This document shows positions 17,328 through 25,528 of a stretch of 64,000 nt of DNA, piece by piece. Numbering within the stretch: position 1 is the first letter of the stretch; every line of letters starts with the position of its first letter. Under the pieces are notes generated by a model. It did not search any database. It saw nothing but the letters and a program-made list of their open reading frames with translations, and had not been told where the DNA came from. The translations under genes and the position numbers were made by a program. The stretch comes from Microvenator marinus. Lineage in GTDB: Bacteria; Myxococcota_A; Bradymonadia; Bradymonadales; Bradymonadaceae. The stretch covers positions 2,442,001 through 2,506,000 of the forward strand of contig NZ_CP042467.1 in the NCBI RefSeq assembly GCF_007993755.1, in the 5' to 3' direction.

Positions 17328-19057
17328 AAGTCACCGACTTGACCTGCTCGCCGATTGGCCAGGCTCGAGGCCCCTGGGAGGACGCTGAGACGCCCCAGCG
17401 CTTCAATATTGCGTCCTATCTTCCAGCACGCGCCGCTGAGAGGCCTTTTCAGCAAGCGGTGGTCATGCCTCAAGGGCGCGATGCCCTTGGTAAACGGCTC
17501 TACTCCCATTTGACCTTTGCCCAGCTCGACCGGCTTTGTGATGCGTATGCCCATGGGCTTGTGCAAGAGGGCTTTTCGAAGGGAGAGCGGACTTTGCTCA
17601 TGGTGTCGCAGGGTTTGGAGTTGATCGCCCTGACCTACGCACTTTTCAAAATTGGCGCGGTACCTATCCTGATTGACCCCGGCATGGGGCGTGCCGGCTT
17701 CTTGGCCTGTATTGAACGGGCCCAACCCACGGCCATGCTAGGTATTCCTAGAGCATTTGTGGCGAAGACGCTCTTTGGCAAGAGCTTTAAGACGGTTCGG
17801 AAATCAGCCACTACAAAGTCTGTGTTTTTCTCAAGTGCCCCCGAGCTCAATAAGATTGCAAAGTTCTCGGCAGGACCGTTTGAGATGGCGGATACAGACC
17901 GTGAAGACTTGGCGGCGATTCTTTTCACGTCGGGATCTACGGGCCCGGCCAAGGGTGTACAGTACACGCATGGTATTTTCGACGCCCAGACACGGGCTAT
18001 TCAAGAAATGTACGCCATTCAGCCCGGAGAGGTTGCGGTTCCTGGGTTCCCACTTTTTGCGCTTTTTTCCACGGCCATGGGCATGACCTGTGTGGTTCCA
18101 GATATGGACCCGAGTTCTCCAGCCAGTGTGCATCCGCCGAATATCGTGGAGGCCATCCACGATTTTGGGGCGAGCATGGCGTTTGGGTCACCGGCAATTT
18201 GGAACGCTGTGGGTGCGTATTGTAAGGCTGAGGGCATCAGCTTTCCGAGCATGACGCGCCTTTTGACGTTTGGTGCCCCAATCAGTCCGAACCTGATGGA
18301 AACCTGCCAGGCGATTTTGCCCAACGGCGAAATCCACACGCCTTATGGTGCGACAGAGGGCCTGCCGGTGGCTTCCATCGGCAGCAGACGTGTTCTAGAG
18401 GAAACGGCTGAGAAGAGCCGAATCGGCCAAGGCATTTGTGTTGGGAAAGCCGCTCCAAATGTGGAGATCCGCATTATCGAGATCTCGGACGAGCCCCTAG
18501 AAACGTGGGCCGGTGTCAAGGAGTTGGAGGTCGGCAAGATTGGCGAGATTTGTGTTTCCGGTCCGCAGATTACTAGACGATACGACCAACGAGACGATGC
18601 GACGCTCGCCTCTAAAATCCTCGACCCAACGCGTGGCGAAGGTGGTTTCTGGCACCGCATGGGGGATGTCGGATATCTGGACGAGGCAGGAGACCTATGG
18701 TTTTGCGGTCGAAAGGCTCATCGCGTGGAGAGCGCTGAGGGCGTGATGCACTCGGTGCCAGTAGAGGCCGTGTTTGAGGTCCACCCGAAGGTTTTCAGAA
18801 CCGCGCTGGTGGGAATTGGCGAGCGTGGTACGCAAGAGCCTGTGCTCGTGGTCGAGTGTTTACCAGGCGAGGCACCAAAATCGGCAGCTGAAACCACCGA
18901 ATTGTCGGAAGAATTGCTGCAGATTGGGCAGAAGTTTGAGCACACACGCAGCGTTATGCGGATACGCTTTCACCCCGCATTCCCTGTAGATAAGCGCCAC
19001 AACGCGAAGATTCACCGCGAGGAGCTCGCCGAGTGGGTCATACACAAGAAGGAATGA
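17324..19057 (+). CDS. OleC-like AMP-dependent synthetase/ligase
   Basis: A 577-aa adenylating enzyme. The ATP-binding loop LFTSGSTGPAKG, the TPYGATEG motif, HRMGDVGYLDEAGDLWFCGR and a C-terminal Lys in NAKIHREEL are all present, so it should be active. The N-terminal FNIA start, the ALFKIGAVPILIDPG segment and VVPDMDPSSPA closely recall OleC. OleC is the beta-lactone-forming ligase of bacterial long-chain olefin biosynthesis, where it acts on beta-hydroxy acids from head-to-head condensation. No OleA thiolase, OleB hydrolase or OleD reductase is in the window, so olefin formation cannot be assumed; a plain acyl-CoA or acyl-ACP ligase role is possible. ATG 17324 follows GAGGTGA and overlaps the lipid kinase stop. 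Confidence 0.85.
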   Translation: MKVTDLTCSPIGQARGPWEDAETPQRFNIASYLPARAAERPFQQAVVMPQGRDALGKRLYSHLTFAQLDRLCDAYAHGLVQEGFSKGERTLLMVSQGLELIALTYALFKIGAVPILIDPGMGRAGFLACIERAQPTAMLGIPRAFVAKTLFGKSFKTVRKSATTKSVFFSSAPELNKIAKFSAGPFEMADTDREDLAAILFTSGSTGPAKGVQYTHGIFDAQTRAIQEMYAIQPGEVAVPGFPLFALFSTAMGMTCVVPDMDPSSPASVHPPNIVEAIHDFGASMAFGSPAIWNAVGAYCKAEGISFPSMTRLLTFGAPISPNLMETCQAILPNGEIHTPYGATEGLPVASIGSRRVLEETAEKSRIGQGICVGKAAPNVEIRIIEISDEPLETWAGVKELEVGKIGEICVSGPQITRRYDQRDDATLASKILDPTRGEGGFWHRMGDVGYLDEAGDLWFCGRKAHRVESAEGVMHSVPVEAVFEVHPKVFRTALVGIGERGTQEPVLVVECLPGEAPKSAAETTELSEELLQIGQKFEHTRSVMRIRFHPAFPVDKRHNAKIHREELAEWVIHKKE

Positions 19058-19059
19058 AT

Positions 19060-20856
19060 ATGGGAAATCAGAAGCCCATCGAAGTAGTGGAAATTGAAGC
19101 TCCTCCAGTTGAGGCGCGTGTTCGCCGCGATGCAAAGTTCGCCGGACCCGACGAGAAAAAGGGGCGGTATTCTTTGCCAAAGTCACTGGATTCAGGGACG
19201 CCGGTTGGCTACCGGACTCGCATCTCATTGGACAGTGAAGAGGCCGAAGAAGCTGTGAGGCTCTTGAGTCTTGAGCGGCCTATATCCTTTGTCAAAGGGG
19301 CTCAGGTCCCGAGCGAACGGGAGATTTTTGAAGAGGTGTCACTCGGGATTTTGACCGCGCGCCAGTCTACCAACTATCGCGGCCACAAAGAGACGTTGTT
19401 GGGGCCCGAGGACACGGCCAAGCTCACGAGTATCTTGAACGAGTTGCAAGGGCTAGAAACGGTGCCAAACCCGCACGCAACGCACGCACATGTGGTCCTT
19501 GCGCGCCCTTATCGCACTCCGTTTACCTTTCTTCTGACCTTCATCGGCCACAAGCCTGTGGTGAGTCTCGCGACGGTCGGTGTGCGCGGGCTGAAGAAGC
19601 GGTTTCAGTACATCGACGACATTCCGACGATTGGGTATCTGCAGCATCTGCACATTGGGATTCTGGCCGATGCGATGGAACGCGCGAGCGTGATCGCCAC
19701 CTCTGGACGGTGTATGAGCCAGGTCTTTATGCGACCGTTTGCGGGGGACTGGCCGCAGAAAAATCGCGAACTCATCGCCCAAATAGAGGCTCTGGTTGGA
19801 TTGAGTACTGCCGAGCGATCGTTGGGATGGCGCGTGGCGATCGTTGGACTCACGGGCGAAGTACCTCAGGAAAACCGCCCGGAAATTCGGCACGAAACGT
19901 ACCGGAAGCTCGGCGCAAATATGATGGCGTTCAGGAGTGAGCGCATTCAGCCTGGTGTGAATCAGGAAGAGAAGGCGCCGCCTCAGTATCACCAGCGCCA
20001 GGACATGGATGTGCCCGACGAGCTGACGGTGATGTGTGGGCGCGCGGCGTATAATGCGTTTGCGCACTGGACGGGTTGCGATCGCGAATGCTCCAAGGAC
20101 CTCTTGTTATTGGAGCGGATTGACGTTTTAACGCCTAATGGAAAGCAGCGGCTGCGCGAGGTTCGTGACCAGCTTGGCCAGGTCACCGACCGCGTGATCA
20201 AGAATATCCCTCTCTGGGCTGACCTTCCTACGGGCAAGGCGCTGACTCGGAATGCGGCACGCGGGCGCAAAGCTTTTGCGCTGGCTGGACAACGCATCTA
20301 CATCGGTGGACTGGATAGGAAAGAGATCGAGCGCAAGCATATCGACTGGAAGCTTGCGGTGCGCGCGTTTGGTGCGTCTGCGGCGCGGAGCGCGCTCGTG
20401 GCCGAGATCATGGGCTGTGTGAATCTGCCTGATGATTGCGACCTTTTGGCAGGAATTTGCCTTATGGCGGGTCCAGTAAACCAAAACGATATCGGCAAAG
20501 AGTTTTACGGCCATAAAGACCTGTTGCACTCCGCTTACCCTGACAAGGAGCCAACCTCGTTATTGGTGTGGACGCTCAAGGCCAAGACGATCGCTGACCC
20601 AATTGGTAACGAGGAACAGCTTCTGGACCCGAGGCGAAAGGGTGCGCTGGTAGACCTGCGCGCGGCTCCGCACGAGGTTGTTGAATACCGAAAGGACGGG
20701 GAGTTTAAGAAGTTTAGGTTCCGCGACGGACGCTCGAATTCCGAGCGTGCCTTCGCGGATTTGGATAATTTTGTGCGCGACCCAAATGGCAAGGAGATTC
20801 GCGGCAATCGCGGTTCGAACTGGCCAGAAGAATGGGCGAAGGAGACTTTATGGTAG
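19060..20856 (+). CDS. Unrecognised 598-aa protein of the lipid operon
   Basis: I do not recognise this protein. It is long, soluble and rich in charged residues, with no signal peptide, no membrane helix and no common nucleotide- or CoA-binding motif. There are several cysteines, including a CDREC pair in the middle and a CVNLPDDC segment. ATG 19060 is six bases after AAGGA; ATG 19054, which overlaps the upstream stop as ATGA, is an alternative. Its 3' end overlaps the MaoC gene by seven bases. Its place between an OleC-like ligase and an enoyl hydratase suggests an enzyme or carrier-interacting protein of the same lipid pathway. It is the most obvious unknown in the operon. Confidence 0.85.
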   Translation: MGNQKPIEVVEIEAPPVEARVRRDAKFAGPDEKKGRYSLPKSLDSGTPVGYRTRISLDSEEAEEAVRLLSLERPISFVKGAQVPSEREIFEEVSLGILTARQSTNYRGHKETLLGPEDTAKLTSILNELQGLETVPNPHATHAHVVLARPYRTPFTFLLTFIGHKPVVSLATVGVRGLKKRFQYIDDIPTIGYLQHLHIGILADAMERASVIATSGRCMSQVFMRPFAGDWPQKNRELIAQIEALVGLSTAERSLGWRVAIVGLTGEVPQENRPEIRHETYRKLGANMMAFRSERIQPGVNQEEKAPPQYHQRQDMDVPDELTVMCGRAAYNAFAHWTGCDRECSKDLLLLERIDVLTPNGKQRLREVRDQLGQVTDRVIKNIPLWADLPTGKALTRNAARGRKAFALAGQRIYIGGLDRKEIERKHIDWKLAVRAFGASAARSALVAEIMGCVNLPDDCDLLAGICLMAGPVNQNDIGKEFYGHKDLLHSAYPDKEPTSLLVWTLKAKTIADPIGNEEQLLDPRRKGALVDLRAAPHEVVEYRKDGEFKKFRFRDGRSNSERAFADLDNFVRDPNGKEIRGNRGSNWPEEWAKETLW

Positions 20857-21725
20857 AGCTCGAGTTCGATGAAATGCCGTCTCTGATGGGGGCTTATGCC
20901 CGCGTGCTAAAACCGGTCAAAAAGACCTTCAACCCGAGCAAGTCAATTCCACGCTTCGAGGCGAGGATTTCTGGTCTTCGAGTGGATCAGAAGAACCTGG
21001 ACCTCTTTGGACGTGTGTGTGGCGTGCCCTTGAATGGACGAGGGCTGCCGCCGACCTACCCTCACGTGATGGCGGGTGCGCTACATGCTCAGATTGTGAC
21101 TCATCCAGAGTTTCCTCTTGGTGCGCTCGGGCTTGTGCACGTGCGAAACCAAATTCGATATCTGAGCGAAATGCCAGTGGATGGCGCGTGGGATGTGGTG
21201 GTGAGCGTTGAGGGGCATCGCGAAGTTGGTGCCGGGATTGAGTTCGATATCCTGACGGATTTTAGCGCCGATGGTGAGCGTGTTTGGGAACAAACGACGA
21301 CCGCCATCTACCGAATTACCGAAAAGAAGGAGAACTCCAAATCAAAGGCCAAGCCCCATGAATCTGGCGCGTTTAAGGCCCTGAAGCGAAGCGCTACGTG
21401 GCAAGTTCGAGAGGACGCAGGCCGACAATACGCGCGCGTATCGGGAGACTATAACCCGATTCACCTGCAAGCCTTGGCTGCGCGTGCGTTCGGTTTTAAG
21501 CGAGCTATCGCGACAGGGATGTGGAGTGTGGCTCGGGCGGCAGCCGAGCTTGACGAAGACCTTCCACAAGCGCCATTTACACTTAACGTCGCGTTTAAGC
21601 GCCCGATTTACCTTCCCTCACGTGTAGTTTTTTCGAGCTGGGAGGAGCGAGGCGAAACCAAGTTTATGGTGGAGTCTTTGGACGGGCGAACACTGCATCT
21701 CGAAGGCAGTGTATCTCAACCCTAA
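20850..21725 (+). CDS. MaoC-type double-hotdog (R)-enoyl hydratase
   Basis: A 291-aa protein with two tandem hotdog halves. The C-terminal half carries a complete hydratase 2 signature, YARVSGDYNPIHL, in which the Asp and His are the catalytic pair. The N-terminal half has lost that motif, as in eukaryotic-type double-hotdog hydratases. It would hydrate trans-2-enoyl thioesters to (R)-3-hydroxyacyl thioesters or do the reverse. A beta-hydroxy acyl group is the type of substrate an OleC-like ligase uses, which links it to the ligase two genes upstream. ATG 20850 was chosen because GAAGGAG lies five bases upstream; an in-frame ATG at 20832 precedes that site. A hairpin follows the stop. Confidence 0.88.
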   Translation: MVELEFDEMPSLMGAYARVLKPVKKTFNPSKSIPRFEARISGLRVDQKNLDLFGRVCGVPLNGRGLPPTYPHVMAGALHAQIVTHPEFPLGALGLVHVRNQIRYLSEMPVDGAWDVVVSVEGHREVGAGIEFDILTDFSADGERVWEQTTTAIYRITEKKENSKSKAKPHESGAFKALKRSATWQVREDAGRQYARVSGDYNPIHLQALAARAFGFKRAIATGMWSVARAAAELDEDLPQAPFTLNVAFKRPIYLPSRVVFSSWEERGETKFMVESLDGRTLHLEGSVSQP

Positions 21726-21763
21726 AACCGTCAAAATTATGATAATGTAACGGTTTTTTGACG
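21724..21763 (+). terminator. Operon-end hairpin with two alternative stems
   Basis: AAAACCGT (21724-21731) pairs with ACGGTTTT (21750-21757) and is followed by TT, forming a terminator-like hairpin at the end of the lipid operon. CGTCAAAA (21729-21736) can instead pair with TTTTGACG (21756-21763). The two stems share bases and cannot form together. Confidence 0.6.
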
Positions 21764-21825
21764 CTAAAATATTCTTAATGACAAAACACTTTGGGGCCTC
21801 TATGAACATATCAAACCATGTTTAG

Positions 21826-21859
21826 AAGGAGCTCCTTGTATTCTCAAATGTCTGAGAAT
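21826..21859. promoter_or_regulatory. Two inverted repeats in the leader of the EGF-repeat gene
   Basis: A perfect 12-base palindrome, AAGGAGCTCCTT (21826-21837), is followed three bases later by ATTCTCA/TGAGAAT with a six-base loop (21840-21859). They lie 25-58 bases upstream of ATG 21884. They could be operators or leader structures; I see no clear promoter boxes to decide. Confidence 0.35.
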
Positions 21860-21883
21860 TTCGTGAGTATTTAGGGCGTCGAG

Positions 21884-24800
21884 ATGCACAAGTTTGTTTT
21901 ATCCGTAATCTTATTGGGTCTCTTTCCGCTGGCGGCAGAGGCTCAGACTTTTCCTGTTTTCCCAACCGACATCAATGATTGGGAGCCCGTCGTGCGAAAC
22001 TCGGATCCCGTCGGCGATGTCTTGGGTGATGGTACCGGAAGGCGCGACCTCGTGGGCGATTTTTCCAGACCAGTTGCCTATATGGCATCGGATGCCAACT
22101 TCATGTACGGCCGAATTCGCCTCAACGTGGACCCACGTCAGGGTGCAGGGCTTGCACCTTTTTCATGGGGGTTCCTCGTGGACACCGACGGCAACTACGC
22201 GGCCTATGAATTCATGATCATGGTGGACGGCATCAGCAACCCCAACAACGTGCTGCTTCAGGCCAATACCACCAAGAGCATTACTGGTGACCCAGGTGAT
22301 GCGGCGGAGCTGACCGTATGGTCCGGACTCTTCTCCAACTTCGGACAGGTGGTCAAAGCCTGCGACCAGATTGTGGAAGGAAATTGTTTTGAATCGAACG
22401 ATGACTTCTATTTGGACTTTGCGATACCGTGGGTTGAGTTGGCAAAGACTCCTGTAAACTTCTTACCTGGAAATGAGTTCGCGGTCGTCGCTGCATCGGG
22501 CAACTCGAACAACACATTGAGCAATGATTATGCGGGCATCGGCACCTCTTTGACAGACCTGATTTCTGACGAAATCTGCACGGATAGCGACTTTGACGGT
22601 ATCAGCGATTGCGACGAGGACCTCGACGGTGATGGCGATCCGGCGAACGACGACACGGATTGCGATGGCACGCCAAACTACCTCGATGCAGACGATGATA
22701 ATGACGGTACCGACACTATCCTCGAGGACACGAATGGGAATGGAGATTGGTTTGACGATGATGCGGACGCGGATGGCGTTCCCGACTTTTTAGACAATGA
22801 CGACCTCAATCCATTTGTCGCAGTTTCAACTCCTGCCGATGGAGACCTCGTCAATACGGCAGTGACTCAAGTCGAGGGCCTGAGCGACCCAGATGCTGAG
22901 GTATCCGTGAGCATTGACGGGGGCACGCCTGTGGTGACCACTGCCGATGCATCAGGCAATTGGACGGCAGTATTGACCTCAAGCATCGCTGACGGTCTGC
23001 ACTCAATCAATGTGGTTTCTACGTCGTGTCAGGTCAGCGCCGGCACCACGACCACATTCACTCAAGACACCACGCCCCCTGCACTCGCCATACTGACTCC
23101 CACCGATGGCACAGTGACCGAGAGTGCTGACGTTCTTGTCTCCGGCACTGCTGAAGTCGGTAGCACCTTGACCGTGAGTGTTGATGGGCAGGCTCCTCAA
23201 GCCGTGACGGTTGGTACGGATGGAACCTGGACCTTGCAGCTCACTGGCCTCGCTCTCGGAGGACACACGGTCCTTGCTGTGGCTGAGGATGCTGCCGGAA
23301 ACACCTCAACTGAGCTCATTGGCTTCACGGTGAATGTCGATGAATGTGCAGACCCTGCAGACAACGACTGCTCGAGCAATGCGGCGTGCATTGATACCCC
23401 AACATCCTTTACGTGTGAGTGCCTCCCAGGATTCGAAGGGGACGGCGTTACCTGTACAGATATCGACGAGTGTGCACTTGGTACCGACACCTGTTCGGAC
23501 GACGCTACATGCACGGACACGGAAGGTAGTTTTGAGTGTGCGTGCTTGCCTGGATTCGTAGGCGACGGCTTTACCTGTACCGACATCGACGAATGTGCGC
23601 TCGGGACCGACACATGCGCGGACGACGCCACATGCACCGACACCGACGGAAGTTTTGAGTGCTCGTGTTTGCCTGGCTACCAAGGCGATGGCTTTACCTG
23701 TACCGATATCGACGAATGTGCGCTCGGGACCGACACATGCGCGGATGACGCCACCTGCACCGACACCGACGGAAGTTTTGAATGTGCGTGCTTGCCCGGG
23801 TACGAGGGTGATGGCTTTACCTGTACCGATATTGACGAGTGCGCCACCGGCGCGGACAACTGCTCGGCGGACGCCACATGCACCGATACGGACGGAAGTT
23901 TTGAGTGCGCGTGCTTGCCCGGGTACGAGGGCGACGGCGTGACCTGCACCGATATCGACGAGTGTGCGCTCGGGACCGATACATGCGCGGATGACGCCAC
24001 ATGCACCGACACCGATGGAAGTTTTGAGTGCGCATGTTTGCCTGGCTACCAAGGTGATGGCTTTACCTGTACCGATATTGACGAGTGCGCCACTGGCGCG
24101 GACAACTGCTCGGCGGACGCCACATGCACCGATACAGACGGAAGTTTTGAGTGCGCGTGCTTGCCTGGGTACGAGGGCGACGGCGTGACGTGCACCGATA
24201 TCGACGAATGCCAGTTGAACACGGACGATTGTGCAGGAAACACCTTTTGTTCAAACCTCCCAGGCACCTTCACCTGTGAAGATTGCCCGAGCGGCTTTGA
24301 GTCCATCAATGGTGTCTGCGAGGATATTGACGAATGTCTTGAGGGAACCGACACGTGTGATGATCTGACGCAATGTACGAATACGACCGGTGGGTTTGAG
24401 TGTAGCGCATGTCCTGATGGCTATACCGACGTCAACGGCGACGGGACTCAGTGTGACGATATCGATGAGTGTCTCGGCAATCCTTGCGATGATGTGACGA
24501 CATGCACCAACTCTGCGGGTAGTTTCTCGTGCACGGCATGCCCACCAGGCTACGCCGATGTCAACGGAGACGGGACGGTCTGCGAAGACATCAACGAGTG
24601 CCTTGAACTCACCGACGATTGCGACGAGCTGGCCGTGTGCGTCAACGAAACCGGCGGATTTACATGCGAGACTTGCCCAACGGGTTACGAAGACGTCAAC
24701 GGTGATGGCACCGAGTGCGTCAATATCGACGAGTGTACTCTTGGCACTGATAACTGCGATGAGAACGCGAGTTGTACAGATGTTCCGGGAAGCTTCGCAT

Positions 24801-25495
24801 GTGAGTGTTTAACGGGCTACGAGGGTGACGGTGTGTCTTGTGAGAGACTCGATGGCCCAATCATCCTGGTTCCGGCTGAAGGTGAGGTCGTGGCGACGAA
24901 ACGGCCCACGATTTCGGGAACTGGTGAGCCCGACACGACGATCGACCTGAGTATCGACGGAAACGACCCTGTTGAGGTGGAGGTTGATGCCGAGGGCAAC
25001 TGGACTTACACACCTGATTTCGACCTTGCAGAAGGAGACCACAGTGTCGAGGTCACCGACGGAATCGATGAGAACTCGGTGGAATTCACCGTGGACACTC
25101 GCGGACCGGTGGTTGAAGTCATTACTCCGGCGGATGGGCGAGAATACTCGACTCCTCCGGATGAAATCACGGGTGAAGGGGAGCCTGGCGCCGAGATCAT
25201 CATCGTGGTTGACGGCGAAGAGATTGGAACTACGGAGGTGGATGAGGATGGAAACTGGTCGTTCCCCCTACCCGACCTTGAGCCAGGCGGTCATACCATC
25301 GTGGTCACAGGACGAGATGATGCTGGAAACGAAACGGAGGTGACCACAACCTTTGACGTGGTCGAACCTGTGGTCGAGCCAGAACTACTCTTCGTGGTTG
25401 AGGGTGGAGGTTGCTCAGTGGGCGCCGAAGGCGGCCTGTCGATATGGACCATGTTCCTGCTCTTTGCGGTCTTCCGCCGGCGCCGCCCCTTGTAG
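21884..25495 (+). CDS. Giant EGF-repeat, Ca-binding surface protein with MYXO-CTERM-like tail
   Basis: A 1203-aa exported protein. Its regions in order are: signal peptide ending near AEA (residue 20); a beta-rich N-domain to about 220; a thrombospondin type 3-like stretch rich in Asp (DSDFDGISDCDED, DADDDNDG) to about 305; two Bap-like Ig domains (to about 485); twelve EGF-like domains (about 485-985); two more Ig domains; and a tail GGGCS, hydrophobic helix, RRRR. That tail matches the MYXO-CTERM pattern, in which the Cys is processed and lipidated for outer-surface display. Most EGF units begin DIDEC and contain CTDTDGSFEC, the calcium-binding and hydroxylation-type consensus. Adhesion or cell-cell contact is the likely role. 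It is preceded by inverted repeats and followed by a GC-rich hairpin. Confidence 0.9.
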   Translation: MHKFVLSVILLGLFPLAAEAQTFPVFPTDINDWEPVVRNSDPVGDVLGDGTGRRDLVGDFSRPVAYMASDANFMYGRIRLNVDPRQGAGLAPFSWGFLVDTDGNYAAYEFMIMVDGISNPNNVLLQANTTKSITGDPGDAAELTVWSGLFSNFGQVVKACDQIVEGNCFESNDDFYLDFAIPWVELAKTPVNFLPGNEFAVVAASGNSNNTLSNDYAGIGTSLTDLISDEICTDSDFDGISDCDEDLDGDGDPANDDTDCDGTPNYLDADDDNDGTDTILEDTNGNGDWFDDDADADGVPDFLDNDDLNPFVAVSTPADGDLVNTAVTQVEGLSDPDAEVSVSIDGGTPVVTTADASGNWTAVLTSSIADGLHSINVVSTSCQVSAGTTTTFTQDTTPPALAILTPTDGTVTESADVLVSGTAEVGSTLTVSVDGQAPQAVTVGTDGTWTLQLTGLALGGHTVLAVAEDAAGNTSTELIGFTVNVDECADPADNDCSSNAACIDTPTSFTCECLPGFEGDGVTCTDIDECALGTDTCSDDATCTDTEGSFECACLPGFVGDGFTCTDIDECALGTDTCADDATCTDTDGSFECSCLPGYQGDGFTCTDIDECALGTDTCADDATCTDTDGSFECACLPGYEGDGFTCTDIDECATGADNCSADATCTDTDGSFECACLPGYEGDGVTCTDIDECALGTDTCADDATCTDTDGSFECACLPGYQGDGFTCTDIDECATGADNCSADATCTDTDGSFECACLPGYEGDGVTCTDIDECQLNTDDCAGNTFCSNLPGTFTCEDCPSGFESINGVCEDIDECLEGTDTCDDLTQCTNTTGGFECSACPDGYTDVNGDGTQCDDIDECLGNPCDDVTTCTNSAGSFSCTACPPGYADVNGDGTVCEDINECLELTDDCDELAVCVNETGGFTCETCPTGYEDVNGDGTECVNIDECTLGTDNCDENASCTDVPGSFACECLTGYEGDGVSCERLDGPIILVPAEGEVVATKRPTISGTGEPDTTIDLSIDGNDPVEVEVDAEGNWTYTPDFDLAEGDHSVEVTDGIDENSVEFTVDTRGPVVEVITPADGREYSTPPDEITGEGEPGAEIIIVVDGEEIGTTEVDEDGNWSFPLPDLEPGGHTIVVTGRDDAGNETEVTTTFDVVEPVVEPELLFVVEGGGCSVGAEGGLSIWTMFLLFAVFRRRRPL
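23459..24196 (+). repeat. Six tandem 123-bp EGF units
   Basis: Six consecutive units of exactly 123 bp (41 codons) begin at 23459, 23582, 23705, 23828, 23951 and 24074. They are nearly identical in protein and highly similar in DNA, including frequent identical codons. Units 5 and 7 share ATGADNCSAD, while units 2-4 and 6 share ALGTDTC, so a two-unit block appears to have been duplicated. Diverged EGF units flank the array. Confidence 0.92.
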
Positions 25496-25498
25496 ACT

Positions 25499-25519
25499 CA
25501 CGCGGACGGAGCCCGCGTG
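25499..25519. terminator. GC-rich hairpin between convergent genes
   Basis: CACGCGG and CCGCGTG form a seven-base-pair stem with a seven-base loop four bases after the EGF gene stop and ten bases before the end of the convergent permease gene. It could serve both strands; the T tract is weak. Confidence 0.45.
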
Positions 25520-25528
25520 TAAATCCTT

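Noticed and set aside
17324-19057. A complete olefin (ole) cluster
   Set aside because: Only an OleC-like gene is present; OleA, OleB and OleD are absent from the window.
23306-24052. Long minus-strand ORFs across the EGF array
   Set aside because: They mirror the repeated Cys/Asp codons of the real plus-strand gene and show no start or family signature.
23459-24196. CRISPR array
   Set aside because: The units are 123-bp in-frame coding repeats, with no short palindromic repeat separated by unique spacers and no cas genes.
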